Shown: piece after piece, positions 1 to 8,491 of the stretch
How positions within the stretch are numbered: position 1 is the stretch's first letter
How the letters are laid out: each line of letters begins with the position of its first letter
NCBI GenBank assembly: GCA_028339975.1
Contig: JAOLDG010000004.1
Location: 62,001 to 126,000 of the forward strand
Direction: 5' to 3'
Source: Hyphomicrobiales bacterium
GTDB lineage: Bacteria > Pseudomonadota > Alphaproteobacteria > MED-G09
Length of the DNA: 64,000 bases
The notes under the pieces: model-generated
What the model was told of the DNA's origin: nothing
What the model saw: only the letters and a program-made list of their open reading frames with translations
The model's database searches: none
Made by a program: the position numbers and the translations under genes

Positions 1-531
1 ATTTTTTTTATAAGATGCAACTTCAATTCTTGCACCAGGTATCATTTCTTCTATTTTTCTACCTGAAAGACTCCCATAGTTAGAAAATTTTTCTACATCA
101 AAGAGAATATGGGATTCGGATAAGTAAGCGTTTCCCCTCTCAAGCAAATTCTTTATAAATTCTATCATTTGAATTATGTGATCAGTGGCGAGAGGCTCTA
201 TATCCGGGGGAAGAATATGAAGTTTCTTAAAATCCAGGTGATATTGTTCCGTATATCTTTTAGCAATAACAGATGGGTCAACCCCCTCATTATTTGAAAC
301 ATTAATAATTTTATCATCAATATCAGTTATATTTCTAGCATAAATTAAGTCATTATAATTAAATCTTAATACTCGATTTAAGCAGTCAAAAACTATAGCT
401 GATCTTCCATTGCCAATATGACCTGGTCCGTAAACCGTTGGACCACATGCATACATGGTTACCCTCTTAGGATTGATTGGAGTAAAAGTTTCTTTCTTTC
501 GTGAGTATGAATTGTATAATTTAAATTCCAT
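1..531 (-). CDS. cysS: Cysteinyl-tRNA synthetase, N-terminal part (runs off the window)
   Basis: The minus strand is open from an ATG at 531 to the window edge, giving the first 177 residues of a class I aminoacyl-tRNA synthetase that charges tRNA-Cys in the cytoplasm. The translation carries the zinc-ligand segment YACGPTVY and the ATP-binding HIGH-type motif, here HIGN, followed by ARNITDIDDKI, all diagnostic of CysRS. The C-terminal part, including the KMSKS loop and anticodon-binding domain, lies outside the window. It is divergent from folE across a 132 bp AT-rich gap that must hold both promoters. Confidence 0.95.
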   Translation of the reverse strand, partial: MEFKLYNSYSRKKETFTPINPKRVTMYACGPTVYGPGHIGNGRSAIVFDCLNRVLRFNYNDLIYARNITDIDDKIINVSNNEGVDPSVIAKRYTEQYHLDFKKLHILPPDIEPLATDHIIQMIEFIKNLLERGNAYLSESHILFDVEKFSNYGSLSGRKIEEMIPGARIEVASYKKN

Positions 532-663
532 AATTAACTAAATATCACTAATTTATGATAATTTAATATAGATTTTTTAAATAATTATTAAATAAAATCA
601 AAAAAATATTGCTCTATCGTCTCAGCGAAGGTAAAGCTATGCTATTAATTTAGGAGATTACTG

Positions 664-1287
664 ATGGATGTAAAAGTTTCAGATAAAGCTATTCATACTG
701 AATCAATTAACGAAGATGTCAAAAGACCCTCTAGAGAAGAGGCAATGGATGCAGTTAAAACACTGATTTCTTGGGCCGGTGATAACCCTGATCGCGAAGG
801 ATTATTGGATACTCCAAAAAGGGTTGTAAAAGCCTATGAAGAATATTTTTCAGGGTACAAAGAAGATGCCAATGAAGCCCTAACAAGAACTTTCGATGAA
901 GTGGGCGGTTATGAGGATATAGTTTTTCTCAGAGATATAAACATTGAATCTCATTGTGAGCACCACATGGCTCCAATACTTGGTGTTGCACATGTTGGTT
1001 ACATGCCAAATAAAAAAGTAGTTGGAATATCTAAGCTAGCCAGGGTGATAGAAATATTTGCAAAAAGATTACAAACTCAAGAAACAATGACGGCTCAAAT
1101 TGCTCAAACTATTGAAGAGACATTAAAACCTCATGGTGTAGCAATAATGATCGATGCAAAACATCAGTGTATGACTACAAGAGGAATTCATAAAACCGAT
1201 GTTTCAACAGTAACAACTCAATTTACTGGTAGCTTTCAAAAAGATCAGGAGCTACGATCTAGGTTTATGCAACTCACAAAGGGGTAG
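664..1287 (+). CDS. folE: GTP cyclohydrolase I
   Basis: Converts GTP to 7,8-dihydroneopterin triphosphate, the first step of tetrahydrofolate/pterin synthesis; the family forms cytoplasmic toroidal homodecamers. The 207-residue length is normal. The zinc-site segment [10 protein letters not shown] and the second zinc cysteine in [10 protein letters not shown] are both present, so it is the zinc-dependent FolE1 type. The start is supported by an AGGAGA ribosome-binding site about 6 nt upstream. hisI follows 2 nt after the stop, so the two are very likely co-transcribed. Confidence 0.97.
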   Translation: MDVKVSDKAIHTESINEDVKRPSREEAMDAVKTLISWAGDNPDREGLLDTPKRVVKAYEEYFSGYKEDANEALTRTFDEVGGYEDIVFLRDINIESHCEHHMAPILGVAHVGYMPNKKVVGISKLARVIEIFAKRLQTQETMTAQIAQTIEETLKPHGVAIMIDAKHQCMTTRGIHKTDVSTVTTQFTGSFQKDQELRSRFMQLTKG

Positions 1288-1289
1288 TT

Positions 1290-1778
1290 TTGTCTAAAGA
1301 GTATCAAAAAAAATTTCAGCCCAGAGTTTCTGTTGAAGAAGTAGAGGAAGGATCTAGCCTCTCCCCAAAATTTAATCAAGATGGCCTTATTCCATGCGTA
1401 ACTTCAGATAGTAAAACAAATGAAGTATTAATGGTTGGATATATGAATGCAGAAGCATTAACCAAAACTATTGAAAATGCTGAAGCATATTACTACAGCA
1501 GAAGCAGGCAAAAGGTTTGGCACAAAGGCTCTACATCAGGGTTAGTTCAAACGGTAAAAGAAATAAGAATTGACGATGATCAAGATTCTATCTGGCTATC
1601 TGTTGAAGTTGGAGGAACAGGCGCAAGTTGTCACGTTGGCTATAAGTCCTGTTTTTATAGGTCTATTCCTTTAAAAAATAAAGTAAGTCAAAATTTAGAA
1701 TTAAAATGGGAAGAAAAAGAAAAATTATTTGATCCAATTGAAGTTTATGGTGACGCCCCCAATCCAACTAAATTATAA
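1290..1778 (+). CDS. hisI: Phosphoribosyl-AMP cyclohydrolase (HisI)
   Basis: Catalyses the third step of histidine synthesis, opening the adenine ring of phosphoribosyl-AMP. The start is TTG, placed by the AAAGGGG ribosome-binding site that overlaps the folE stop. The core VGYMNAEAL, YYSRSRQKVWHKG and SCHVGYKSCFYR segments are intact. Two zinc cysteines (residues about 114 and 121) are present, but the usual DCDxD metal motif reads DDDQD (95-99), so the third zinc cysteine is an aspartate. I believe this variant also occurs in other alphaproteobacterial HisI proteins but cannot verify it. No HisE domain is fused. The N-terminal ~25 residues are extra and poorly conserved. Confidence 0.93.
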   Translation: MSKEYQKKFQPRVSVEEVEEGSSLSPKFNQDGLIPCVTSDSKTNEVLMVGYMNAEALTKTIENAEAYYYSRSRQKVWHKGSTSGLVQTVKEIRIDDDQDSIWLSVEVGGTGASCHVGYKSCFYRSIPLKNKVSQNLELKWEEKEKLFDPIEVYGDAPNPTKL

Positions 1779-1781
1779 ACG

Positions 1782-2105
1782 TTAGTCTGGAAACTTTCCA
1801 AATGGAAAAGGCTTTTCCTTATTGGTATTTGAAGAAAAATTTAAACATTGTGAAATATATTCTGTTAACCGACTAGTAAAAATTTTTAATTCATCTGGCT
1901 GCTCAGATCCTACAGCTCTAACTACAAACCCTAAAACTGAAAGAACCACAATTATCCAAAAGCTCATGTAAGCGAGAACAATAAAAAATATACTATAAAA
2001 AACATCTATAAAAAAATTCATTATTACTAGTGCAATTTTATCATCTGAAGATTGAGATTTTTCTTCAGAAATATCTAAATTTTTTGATTTCTTTTTTTCA
2101 ACCAT
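1782..2105 (-). CDS. DUF4389-type small membrane protein
   Basis: A 107-residue protein with a charged N-terminus (about 1-22), one or two hydrophobic segments (about 24-62), and a C-terminal tail ending in PFPFGKFPD. The pattern of hydrophobic span, an acidic/amphipathic stretch resembling GEQPDELxxF..RLxxYIxQ, and a terminal PFPF resembles DUF4389 as I remember it. Function is unknown. It lies convergent to hisI with 3 nt between stop codons, and its upstream side faces the 3' end of the symporter gene. The family call is from memory of the motif only. Confidence 0.7.
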   Translation of the reverse strand: MVEKKKSKNLDISEEKSQSSDDKIALVIMNFFIDVFYSIFFIVLAYMSFWIIVVLSVLGFVVRAVGSEQPDELKIFTSRLTEYISQCLNFSSNTNKEKPFPFGKFPD

Positions 2106-2175
2106 AATAAATTATTAATTAAATCATATAGAGTATTATAGCAATAATTTTATCGAAAGACCCTTAAAAAGAATT

Positions 2176-3924
2176 TTACTCAGGCGTCCTAATATCATCT
2201 ATAAGTCGAATAATTTTATCAGGAGGTGGCTCAGTTAAGGAGGAAATAACTATTGCAGAAATAAAATTGATCATCATTCCAATTACGCCTATACCTTCTG
2301 GTGAAATCCCCCAAAGCCAATTATCTGGCAAGTTAAGCTCTGGGGATATAAATTTAAAAAAGACAATATAAGCCGAGGTAAATAAGAGACCTGATATCAT
2401 TCCAGTAATCGCACCAATAGAGTTTACTCTTTTTGAAAAAATACCCATAATTAATGCTGGGAAAATTGATGAAGCGGCCAGACCAAAGGCAAAAGCAACA
2501 ACTTGAGCAACAAAGGCTGGAGGGTAAATCCCAAAAATACCCGCAATTCCTATTGCGACAGCTGCGGCAAGTCTCGCTAGAAATAATTCTTGTCTATCCG
2601 TTATTGAAGGTCTAAAGATTTTTTTCATCAAATCATGGCTAATTGAAGACGAAATAACTAACAACAAACCTGCTGCAGTAGATAAAGCTGCCGCTAATGC
2701 CCCAGACGCAACAAGAGCTATAACCCAATTTGGTAAATTTGCTATTTCTGGATTAGCTAAAACCATTATATCCCTATCAATATAAATTTCATTTTCATTT
2801 TCTGTTAATGTATTTGAGACAATTCTCTCGCCATTAATGCCTCTTTGCTTAGAGAAAATTGGCTTTACTGGTTCATGGGAATTCCCAGGGCCATATTGAA
2901 TAATACCGTCTTCATTTTTATCAGCCCAAGATATTAATCCTATATTTTCCCAATTTTTAAACCACTCCGGAGTTTTTTCATACGATGAATTATTAATAGT
3001 ATTAATAAAGTTTAAACGAGAAAATGAAGAAACTGCTGGTGCAGTAGTATATAGAATAGCAATAAACAAAAGAGCCCATCCAGCTGAGGCTCTCGCATCA
3101 CGAACTTTAGGTACAGTAAAAAACCTCACAATAACGTGAGGTAATCCTGCGGTTCCCGCCATTAAAGCACCAGTGATACAGAAAACATCTATTTTTGACT
3201 TAGTAGAATCTGTATAATTATCAAAGCCAAGGTCAGTTAAGACATTGTTTAACTTTTCTAATAAATATATATCCTCCGACAGGACTTTAGAACCAAATCC
3301 TAGTTGAGGAATGGGATTTCCCGTTATTAATATCGAAATAAAAATAGCTGGGACCATATAAGCAAAAATAAGAACGCAATATTGAGCAACCTGAGTATAT
3401 GTTATACCTTTCATACCGCCAAGAACCGCGTAAATAAAAACTATCGCCATACCAATTATAACACCAGTATTTATGTCCACCTCTAAAAATCTAGAAAAAA
3501 CAATTCCAACACCACGCATTTGACCAGCAATATAAGTAAACGATACAAAAATTAGACACAGAACAGCTACAAATCTAGCAATCTTTGAATAATAACGGTC
3601 ACCAATAAAGTCCGGTACAGTAAATTTTCCAAATTTTCTTAAGTAAGGCGCAAGAAGAAGAGCTAACAAAACATAGCCACCGGTCCAGCCCATTAAGTAA
3701 ACTGATCCATCCTTTCCCATAAATGAAATTATTCCAGCCATTGAGATAAATGAAGCAGCTGACATCCAGTCTGCAGCCGTTGCCATTCCATTAGCGATTG
3801 GATGAACACCTCCACCTGCAATATAGAATTCATTGGTTGAGGATGCCTTAGACCAAAGAGCAATCCCTATATATAAAGAAAAAGTTGTTCCAGCCATTAG
3901 ATATGTAAGTATCTGCAAATCCAT
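2176..3924 (-). CDS. Sodium/solute symporter, large subunit (SSS family, VC_2705-like)
   Basis: A 582-residue polytopic inner-membrane protein of the sodium:solute symporter family. The N-terminal half has the typical AGGGVHPIANGMATAADWMS-type substrate region and GGMKGITYTQVAQY. The pairing with a small DUF4212 subunit immediately upstream marks the VC_2705-type two-subunit subfamily, whose members resemble acetate permease ActP; the substrate here is not known. Between transmembrane helices there is a long hydrophilic insertion (about residues 310-390) containing DKNEDGIIQY, which looks like an EF-hand-type calcium loop. The ATG follows directly on the TAA of the small subunit, so translation is coupled. 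Confidence 0.88.
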   Translation of the reverse strand: MDLQILTYLMAGTTFSLYIGIALWSKASSTNEFYIAGGGVHPIANGMATAADWMSAASFISMAGIISFMGKDGSVYLMGWTGGYVLLALLLAPYLRKFGKFTVPDFIGDRYYSKIARFVAVLCLIFVSFTYIAGQMRGVGIVFSRFLEVDINTGVIIGMAIVFIYAVLGGMKGITYTQVAQYCVLIFAYMVPAIFISILITGNPIPQLGFGSKVLSEDIYLLEKLNNVLTDLGFDNYTDSTKSKIDVFCITGALMAGTAGLPHVIVRFFTVPKVRDARASAGWALLFIAILYTTAPAVSSFSRLNFINTINNSSYEKTPEWFKNWENIGLISWADKNEDGIIQYGPGNSHEPVKPIFSKQRGINGERIVSNTLTENENEIYIDRDIMVLANPEIANLPNWVIALVASGALAAALSTAAGLLLVISSSISHDLMKKIFRPSITDRQELFLARLAAAVAIGIAGIFGIYPPAFVAQVVAFAFGLAASSIFPALIMGIFSKRVNSIGAITGMISGLLFTSAYIVFFKFISPELNLPDNWLWGISPEGIGVIGMMINFISAIVISSLTEPPPDKIIRLIDDIRTPE

Positions 3925-4182
3925 TTAGTTTTTCTCTTTGTTGAATTTTTCATCCAGCTTATTCATCAAGATGCAGTATATAATAATAAGAAAAACAAAA
4001 ACTATAATAGATCCCTGTTGGGCAAACCAAAAACCTAAGTTAAAGCCACCAATCTTGATCTTATCTAGATAATCGCTAAATAATATTCCAGCACCAAATG
4101 ATGATAAAAACCAAAATAAAAGAAGAAGAAAAACAATACCTAGGTTAGCCCTCCAGTATTTTTGAGAATTATTTATTTTCAT
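3925..4182 (-). CDS. Sodium/substrate symporter small subunit (DUF4212)
   Basis: An 85-residue protein with two predicted transmembrane helices (about 15-33 and 50-70) and a tryptophan-rich amphipathic N-terminus, KYWRANLGIVFLLLLFW. This is the hallmark small partner encoded just before VC_2705-type sodium/solute symporters. Its start overlaps the end of the upstream isomerase-like gene by 14 nt and its stop abuts the ATG of the large subunit, so all three genes form one tightly coupled transcript. Confidence 0.85.
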   Translation of the reverse strand: MKINNSQKYWRANLGIVFLLLLFWFLSSFGAGILFSDYLDKIKIGGFNLGFWFAQQGSIIVFVFLIIIYCILMNKLDEKFNKEKN

Positions 4183-4786
4183 TATTTTCTTCCAGAATTT
4201 TTTCTCTTACAAGAACTATTCGATCATTTCCAAAATACATATCTTCAGTATCAATAAAAATCGTAGGAGATCCAAATCCACCCCTACTAATCAATTCATC
4301 AGTGTTAGACCTTAATTGATCTTTAGTATCCTTGTGTATTACTTTTTCTTTAAATTTTTCTTTATCAATACCAATTGAATCAGCCATTTCAGTTAAAATA
4401 TCTAAATCAGAAATATCAATACCTTTTGACCAATAAGACTCAAAACATAAAAAGCTGAATGGAATTAGCTTATCGAGGCTTCCTGCAACTATAATGGATC
4501 GCATTGCATTGACTGCATTTAATGGAAAAATAGCTGGCCATTTAATTGATATTTGATAAAAATTAGCCCAATCTTGAAGATCCTTTCTAGAATACTTAAA
4601 TTTTAAAGGGTTGGGGTTGAGTCGATTATTATATACATCTTGATTTACTTCATTAAAAACTCCCCCAACAAGAATAGGTCTCCAATCGATATCAGCTCCC
4701 GTTTCTTTGATTATATTTTGAATTTTATGGAAGGCAAGATAAGTCCAGGGAGATGAACAATCAAAAAAAAATTCAATTTTCTTCAT
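4169..4786 (-). CDS. DsbA-like thioredoxin-fold protein, 2-hydroxychromene-2-carboxylate isomerase family
   Basis: A 205-residue cytoplasmic protein with no signal peptide. The N-terminus FFFDCSSPWTYLAF and the C-terminal GGFGSPTIFIDTEDMYFGNDR match the HCCA isomerase/glutathione S-transferase kappa group, which use glutathione in isomerisation of aromatic breakdown products. It lacks the CxxC redox pair; only one cysteine (DCSSP) sits at the active-site position. The true substrate is unknown; many genomes carry paralogues without naphthalene degradation. It starts 6 nt downstream of the hydratase gene and overlaps the next gene. Confidence 0.82.
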   Translation of the reverse strand: MKKIEFFFDCSSPWTYLAFHKIQNIIKETGADIDWRPILVGGVFNEVNQDVYNNRLNPNPLKFKYSRKDLQDWANFYQISIKWPAIFPLNAVNAMRSIIVAGSLDKLIPFSFLCFESYWSKGIDISDLDILTEMADSIGIDKEKFKEKVIHKDTKDQLRSNTDELISRGGFGSPTIFIDTEDMYFGNDRIVLVREKILEENNENK

Positions 4787-4792
4787 TAAGGG

Positions 4793-5569
4793 TTATTTAC
4801 CAGTCCACTTTGGTTTTCTTTTTTCTGAAAAAGCTAACGGACCTTCGATAAAATCTTCACCAGTAAATAATTCAACAACGGAATCATACTTTTGTTCCAT
4901 CGCGCTCTCTACACTAGAAAAACTCAACCCTGACATTGCTACGTCTTTTGTTGTCCTAACAGATGTTGGTGAGCACTCCATAATAGATTTTGCCCAACCG
5001 ATAGAGGATTCAAGAAGGTTTTCATGCTTAACGACCTCATTAACAAAACCAAGTGAAAGACCTTCTGCAGCCTCCACAACTCTGCCTGTTAACATCATAC
5101 CCATAGCTCTTTTCATGCCTATTTGCCTTGGAAGACGATGCATTCCTCCTGCTAAAGCAGCTAGACCAACCTTTGGTTCTGGAAGGGCGAATCGAGCACT
5201 TTCAGAAGCAATAATTAAATCACAGGCTAGAGCTATTTCGAAACCTCCACCCATAGCAACTCCATTTACAGCTGCAATTACTGGTTTCTTAAGGTCAAAG
5301 CGTGATGTTAATCCAGCAAAACCCATTGGATTTTTTTCAAGTTTACCACCCTCTGCCTGATACCTTAAATCATTTCCAGCACAAAATGCTCTATCGCCTG
5401 AGCCAGTTATGATTGCGACCCAAGCATCGCTGTCATTAGAAAAATTATTAAAAATTTCCTCAAGTTCAAAATGAGCAGGTGAATGGAGAGCATTCATTCT
5501 CTCAGGTCTATTTAATGTTATAATCCATAGCTTTCCATCTTTTTCAACTTTTGAGTATTCGTAATTCAT
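4793..5569 (-). CDS. Enoyl-CoA hydratase/isomerase family protein, CaiD-like
   Basis: A 258-residue crotonase-fold enzyme. The oxyanion-hole segments FCAGNDL and NGVAMGGGFEIAL are present, and both catalytic glutamates of true hydratases are kept (E111 in GGGFE, E131 in LPEPKVGL). The region around GFAGLTSRFDLKKPVIAAVNG and the C-terminal IEGPLAFSEKRKPKW closely resemble carnitinyl-CoA dehydratase CaiD as I remember it, so crotonobetainyl-CoA or a related short-chain enoyl-CoA is a possible substrate. No other carnitine genes are near. It lies 2 nt after the carbonic anhydrase gene and is co-directional with everything from cysE onward. Confidence 0.85.
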   Translation of the reverse strand: MNYEYSKVEKDGKLWIITLNRPERMNALHSPAHFELEEIFNNFSNDSDAWVAIITGSGDRAFCAGNDLRYQAEGGKLEKNPMGFAGLTSRFDLKKPVIAAVNGVAMGGGFEIALACDLIIASESARFALPEPKVGLAALAGGMHRLPRQIGMKRAMGMMLTGRVVEAAEGLSLGFVNEVVKHENLLESSIGWAKSIMECSPTSVRTTKDVAMSGLSFSSVESAMEQKYDSVVELFTGEDFIEGPLAFSEKRKPKWTGK

Positions 5570-5571
5570 AA

Positions 5572-6108
5572 TTATTCCTCCTCTATTAATTCTAATTTAT
5601 TAGAAAATAATTCCCAATTATCACAATAATGATCAGCCGAAGCTTTCAAAAATAACTCCATATCAGAGTCAATTTTTTTAATTATTCTCCCTGGTATTCC
5701 AACCACCATAGAATTATCAGGAATAACCTTTCCTTCTGGAATTAAAGCCTTGGAGCCAATTAAACAATTATTACCTATTTTTGCTCCGTTTAAAACTACA
5801 GCGCCAATCCCAACCAATGAATTATTTCCTATTGTACACCCATGAAGCATAACTTGGTGGCCAATCGTAACTCCATCTCCAATAGTCAATGGAAAGCCAT
5901 AATCGTTATGAAGTACACTACTGTCTTGAATATTAGTTTTTTTTCCAATAATGATTGGCTCGGCATCACCCCGAATTACAGTGTTGAACCAAACACTTGC
6001 TTTATCGTGGAGAATTACATTTCCTATAACACTCGCATTAGGAGCAATCCAATAATTACCCTTAGAGGGTAATCTTGGTTTTTTATCATCTAATTTATAT
6101 ATTGCCAT
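5572..6108 (-). CDS. Gamma-carbonic anhydrase-like hexapeptide-repeat protein
   Basis: A 178-residue left-handed beta-helix protein built of [LIV]-G-x4 hexapeptide repeats. The three histidines that bind the metal in gamma-class carbonic anhydrases are at the expected places: H67 (SVLHND), H84 (IGHQ) and H89 (LHGC). Family members such as CaiE, PaaY and YrdA include active carbonic anhydrases and proteins of unknown activity. The next gene downstream is CaiD-like, and CaiE belongs to this same hexapeptide group, which may or may not be meaningful. Confidence 0.9.
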   Translation of the reverse strand: MAIYKLDDKKPRLPSKGNYWIAPNASVIGNVILHDKASVWFNTVIRGDAEPIIIGKKTNIQDSSVLHNDYGFPLTIGDGVTIGHQVMLHGCTIGNNSLVGIGAVVLNGAKIGNNCLIGSKALIPEGKVIPDNSMVVGIPGRIIKKIDSDMELFLKASADHYCDNWELFSNKLELIEEE

Positions 6109-6117
6109 TAATCTTAC

Positions 6118-6525
6118 CTATAAATCAAAATCGAGAATGGACATTGTAAAAGTAAATGAAGCGCTATCATCTTTATAAATTATACCAATATATTCATTTT
6201 CATCATCTTTAGTTAAATAGACTTCTTGAGAATCATCAATAGATCCTCTTCCACTTAAAATGATGTTTTTATTGCCTAGAAGATTAATTAAATACTGATT
6301 GTGGGTTATATCGCTATCTGTTGATAGGGAAATTGGGATATTTAAAGAATAGGAGGTTTCGTCATCTTCAGGGTCCTCGTCTCGAAAAATATGACCAACT
6401 GATATATTTTTAATAAAGATATTACAAAATCCTGTTTCTGAATCAGATTTTCTTATTTGTATTTCATCATTGGAAAATGTTTGTCTCAAATAATTTTGAA
6501 CTATAAGTATTTCGTCATTTTGCAT
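6118..6525 (-). CDS. DUF3126 protein with a tandemly duplicated domain
   Basis: A 135-residue acidic protein of unknown function. Residues 1-68 match the alphaproteobacterial DUF3126 pattern (DEI..VQNYLRQTF.ND.I followed by GHIFRDED). Residues 75-135 repeat the same pattern: YLINLLGNKNIIL, EVYLTKDDENEYIGIIYKDD, then FTFTMSILDFDL. DUF3126 proteins as I know them are about 70 residues with a single copy, typically beside cysE, so this looks like an internal duplication and fusion. It is 15 nt downstream of cysE, and 9 nt upstream of the carbonic anhydrase gene. Confidence 0.75.
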   Translation of the reverse strand: MQNDEILIVQNYLRQTFSNDEIQIRKSDSETGFCNIFIKNISVGHIFRDEDPEDDETSYSLNIPISLSTDSDITHNQYLINLLGNKNIILSGRGSIDDSQEVYLTKDDENEYIGIIYKDDSASFTFTMSILDFDL

Positions 6526-6540
6526 TAAATATTATCCATA

Positions 6541-7290
6541 TTATTTAATTATTTTAGCAGGTACTCCAACGGCAGTACATCCAGCAGGTAAATCCTCAAG
6601 GACTAAAGACCCCGCCCCTATTTTTACATTATCACCTATATTAATATTACCTAGAATAGACACATTTGCAGAAATGGTTACATTTTCTCCAACTTTAGGA
6701 TGCCTGTCTCCATTATCTGTTCCTGTTCCGCCAAGTGTAACCCCATGTAAAATAGAGGTACCATTTCCTACTTTTGATGTCTCCCCTATAACCAAACCTG
6801 TTGCATGATCCATAAGAACACCCATACCAATATCTGCAGCAGGATGAATATCAATATCAAAGACTTGAGATGCCCTAGACTGCAAATAAAAAGCAGTGGC
6901 GGTATTGCCTATCTTCCAATAATAGTTTGCTGCTCGATAAACCTGTAGGGACTGAAATCCTTTAAAAAATAAGATAGGCTGATAAACAGTTATGCAGGCT
7001 GGGTCTCTATCAATAACAGTATTTATATCACAAATTATCTTTTCATAAATATCTGATTCAGAGATTAGTGCATTAAAGATAATTGATTGAGTTTTTTCTA
7101 AATTGCAATCATTTTGCTGAAGTTGATCTGCTAATACATAAGAAATTGATGATTCTATATCTTCAAAACCCAGTATTGCCTTTCGAAAAAAATCTTCTAA
7201 ATGAGGCTCGCGCTTAATAACATCCATTGCCTCATTAACAAGCTTATCCCATATTAAACAATTTCTTTTATTAGCTCTTAAGGAAGACAT
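6541..7290 (-). CDS. cysE: Serine O-acetyltransferase
   Basis: Transfers acetyl from acetyl-CoA to L-serine, making O-acetylserine for cysteine synthesis. At 249 residues it has the helical N-terminal domain followed by the left-handed beta-helix domain with the signature segments DIGMGVLMDHATGLVIGET and SILHGVTLGGTG; the histidine in MDHATG is the catalytic base of the family. It heads a five- to seven-gene same-strand run (DUF3126, carbonic anhydrase, hydratase, isomerase-like, symporter subunits). The 127 bp upstream is shared with the divergent SDR gene. Confidence 0.96.
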   Translation of the reverse strand: MSSLRANKRNCLIWDKLVNEAMDVIKREPHLEDFFRKAILGFEDIESSISYVLADQLQQNDCNLEKTQSIIFNALISESDIYEKIICDINTVIDRDPACITVYQPILFFKGFQSLQVYRAANYYWKIGNTATAFYLQSRASQVFDIDIHPAADIGMGVLMDHATGLVIGETSKVGNGTSILHGVTLGGTGTDNGDRHPKVGENVTISANVSILGNINIGDNVKIGAGSLVLEDLPAGCTAVGVPAKIIK

Positions 7291-7417
7291 GAAACACCAT
7301 TAAATAAATACAACTAGATAAAAGGATTAAAATATTCAGAATTATACCCCAATTTTCTAAAAATAATTAAAGTTAAATATAATAAATTCGTATATAACAC
7401 TAAAATAAAGGATTCTC

Positions 7418-8194
7418 ATGGCAAATAAAGATAAAATAGCAATTATAACAGGTTCGTCTTCTGGTTTAGGTGCAGCTGTAGCAATAGATTTGGCTAAAAA
7501 GGGTATTAATGTTGTAATTAATTACTCAAAAAATGAAAAAGAAGCCAAAAAGGTTCAAAAAATTTGTGAAGGACATAATGTTGAGACTCTCTGCTTGAAA
7601 GCAAATGTTTCAATTGACGAAGATTGTAAATATCTGGTTGGCGAAACTATTAAAAAATTTAAAAAGGTAGATATATTAGTAAATAATGCTGGTACAACTA
7701 AATTTGCCAACCATCAAAAACTTGATGCGCTGACAGATGAAGACTTTATTAATATATATAAAGTTAATGTTATTGGCCCATATCAAATGATAAGGGCGGT
7801 AGAACCTCATATGAAGAAAAATAAATTTGGAAGTGTTGTCAATGTTTCATCAATCGCTGGAATTACAGGTATTGGCTCTTCCATTGCTTATGCCGCATCA
7901 AAAGGAGCATTAAATACAATGACTCTATCTTTAGCTAAGGCCTTAGGCCCAGAAATAAGAGTTAATACTGTTTGCCCTGGCTTTATTGGAACAGGTTGGT
8001 TTTTAGATAGGTTTGGTGAAGAAAAATTTAATAAAATAATTAAAGATCAAGAAGAAATTACCCCATTAAAAAGAGCAGGAACTCCAAATGATATATCTAA
8101 ATCAGTTATTTTCTTTTGCCTTGAGGGTGGAGAGCATATTACTGGTGAAACATTGATTTCAGATGCAGGAATGCATTTATCACTTCCTAGATAA
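7418..8194 (+). CDS. Short-chain dehydrogenase/reductase, FabG-like
   Basis: A 258-residue NAD(P)-dependent oxidoreductase of the classical SDR family. The dinucleotide-binding TGSSSGLG motif is at about residues 11-18, NNAG at about 89-92, and the catalytic Ser-Tyr-Lys set in VSSIAG and YAASKGAL. It resembles 3-oxoacyl-ACP reductases but is not in a fatty-acid cluster, so the substrate is unknown. An AAGGA ribosome-binding site precedes the ATG. The zinc-finger gene follows after 14 nt. Confidence 0.88.
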   Translation: MANKDKIAIITGSSSGLGAAVAIDLAKKGINVVINYSKNEKEAKKVQKICEGHNVETLCLKANVSIDEDCKYLVGETIKKFKKVDILVNNAGTTKFANHQKLDALTDEDFINIYKVNVIGPYQMIRAVEPHMKKNKFGSVVNVSSIAGITGIGSSIAYAASKGALNTMTLSLAKALGPEIRVNTVCPGFIGTGWFLDRFGEEKFNKIIKDQEEITPLKRAGTPNDISKSVIFFCLEGGEHITGETLISDAGMHLSLPR

Positions 8195-8208
8195 AATGGA
8201 AATTAAGT

Positions 8209-8397
8209 ATGAAAAATGAACAAATACCAAAGATGACCAATGATGATGGTAAGAAAATTATTTCAATTAATTTTAAAAAATTTAATTGCCTTGGTGCAAA
8301 GCCTCCACATGACCACCCTCATACTTATTTAGATATTGGAAGAAAAGAAGAAATTGTTTGTCCATACTGCGGAACATTATATAAATATAAAGATTAA
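8209..8397 (+). CDS. CHCC-type zinc-finger protein (NDUFS6-like)
   Basis: A 62-residue protein with the zinc-binding pattern Cys-x7-His (CLGAKPPHDHPH) followed by CPYCGTLYKY, matching the CHCC zinc-finger family that includes the NDUFS6 accessory subunit of mitochondrial and alphaproteobacterial complex I. A role with respiratory complex I is therefore plausible but not shown here. It converges on the tRNA-Leu gene, whose encoded CCA end begins 1 nt after its stop codon. Confidence 0.85.
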   Translation: MKNEQIPKMTNDDGKKIISINFKKFNCLGAKPPHDHPHTYLDIGRKEEIVCPYCGTLYKYKD

Positions 8398-8398
8398 G

Positions 8399-8486
8399 TG
8401 GTGCGGCCACCCGGAGTCGAACCGGGATGGCATTATCTGCCGAGGGATTTTAAGTCCCTTGTGTCTACCTATTCCACCATGGCCGC
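8399..8486 (-). tRNA. tRNA-Leu (anticodon UAA)
   Basis: Read on the minus strand, a 7 bp acceptor stem GCGGCCA/TGGCCGC closes the gene, the discriminator is A and CCA is encoded. The anticodon arm has stem AGGGA/TCCCT with loop CTTAAAA, giving anticodon UAA (Leu, codon UUA). A long variable arm typical of class II tRNAs is present. It sits just 5 nt downstream of the purB stop on the same strand, so it may be processed from the purB transcript. Confidence 0.95.
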
Positions 8487-8491
8487 ATATA

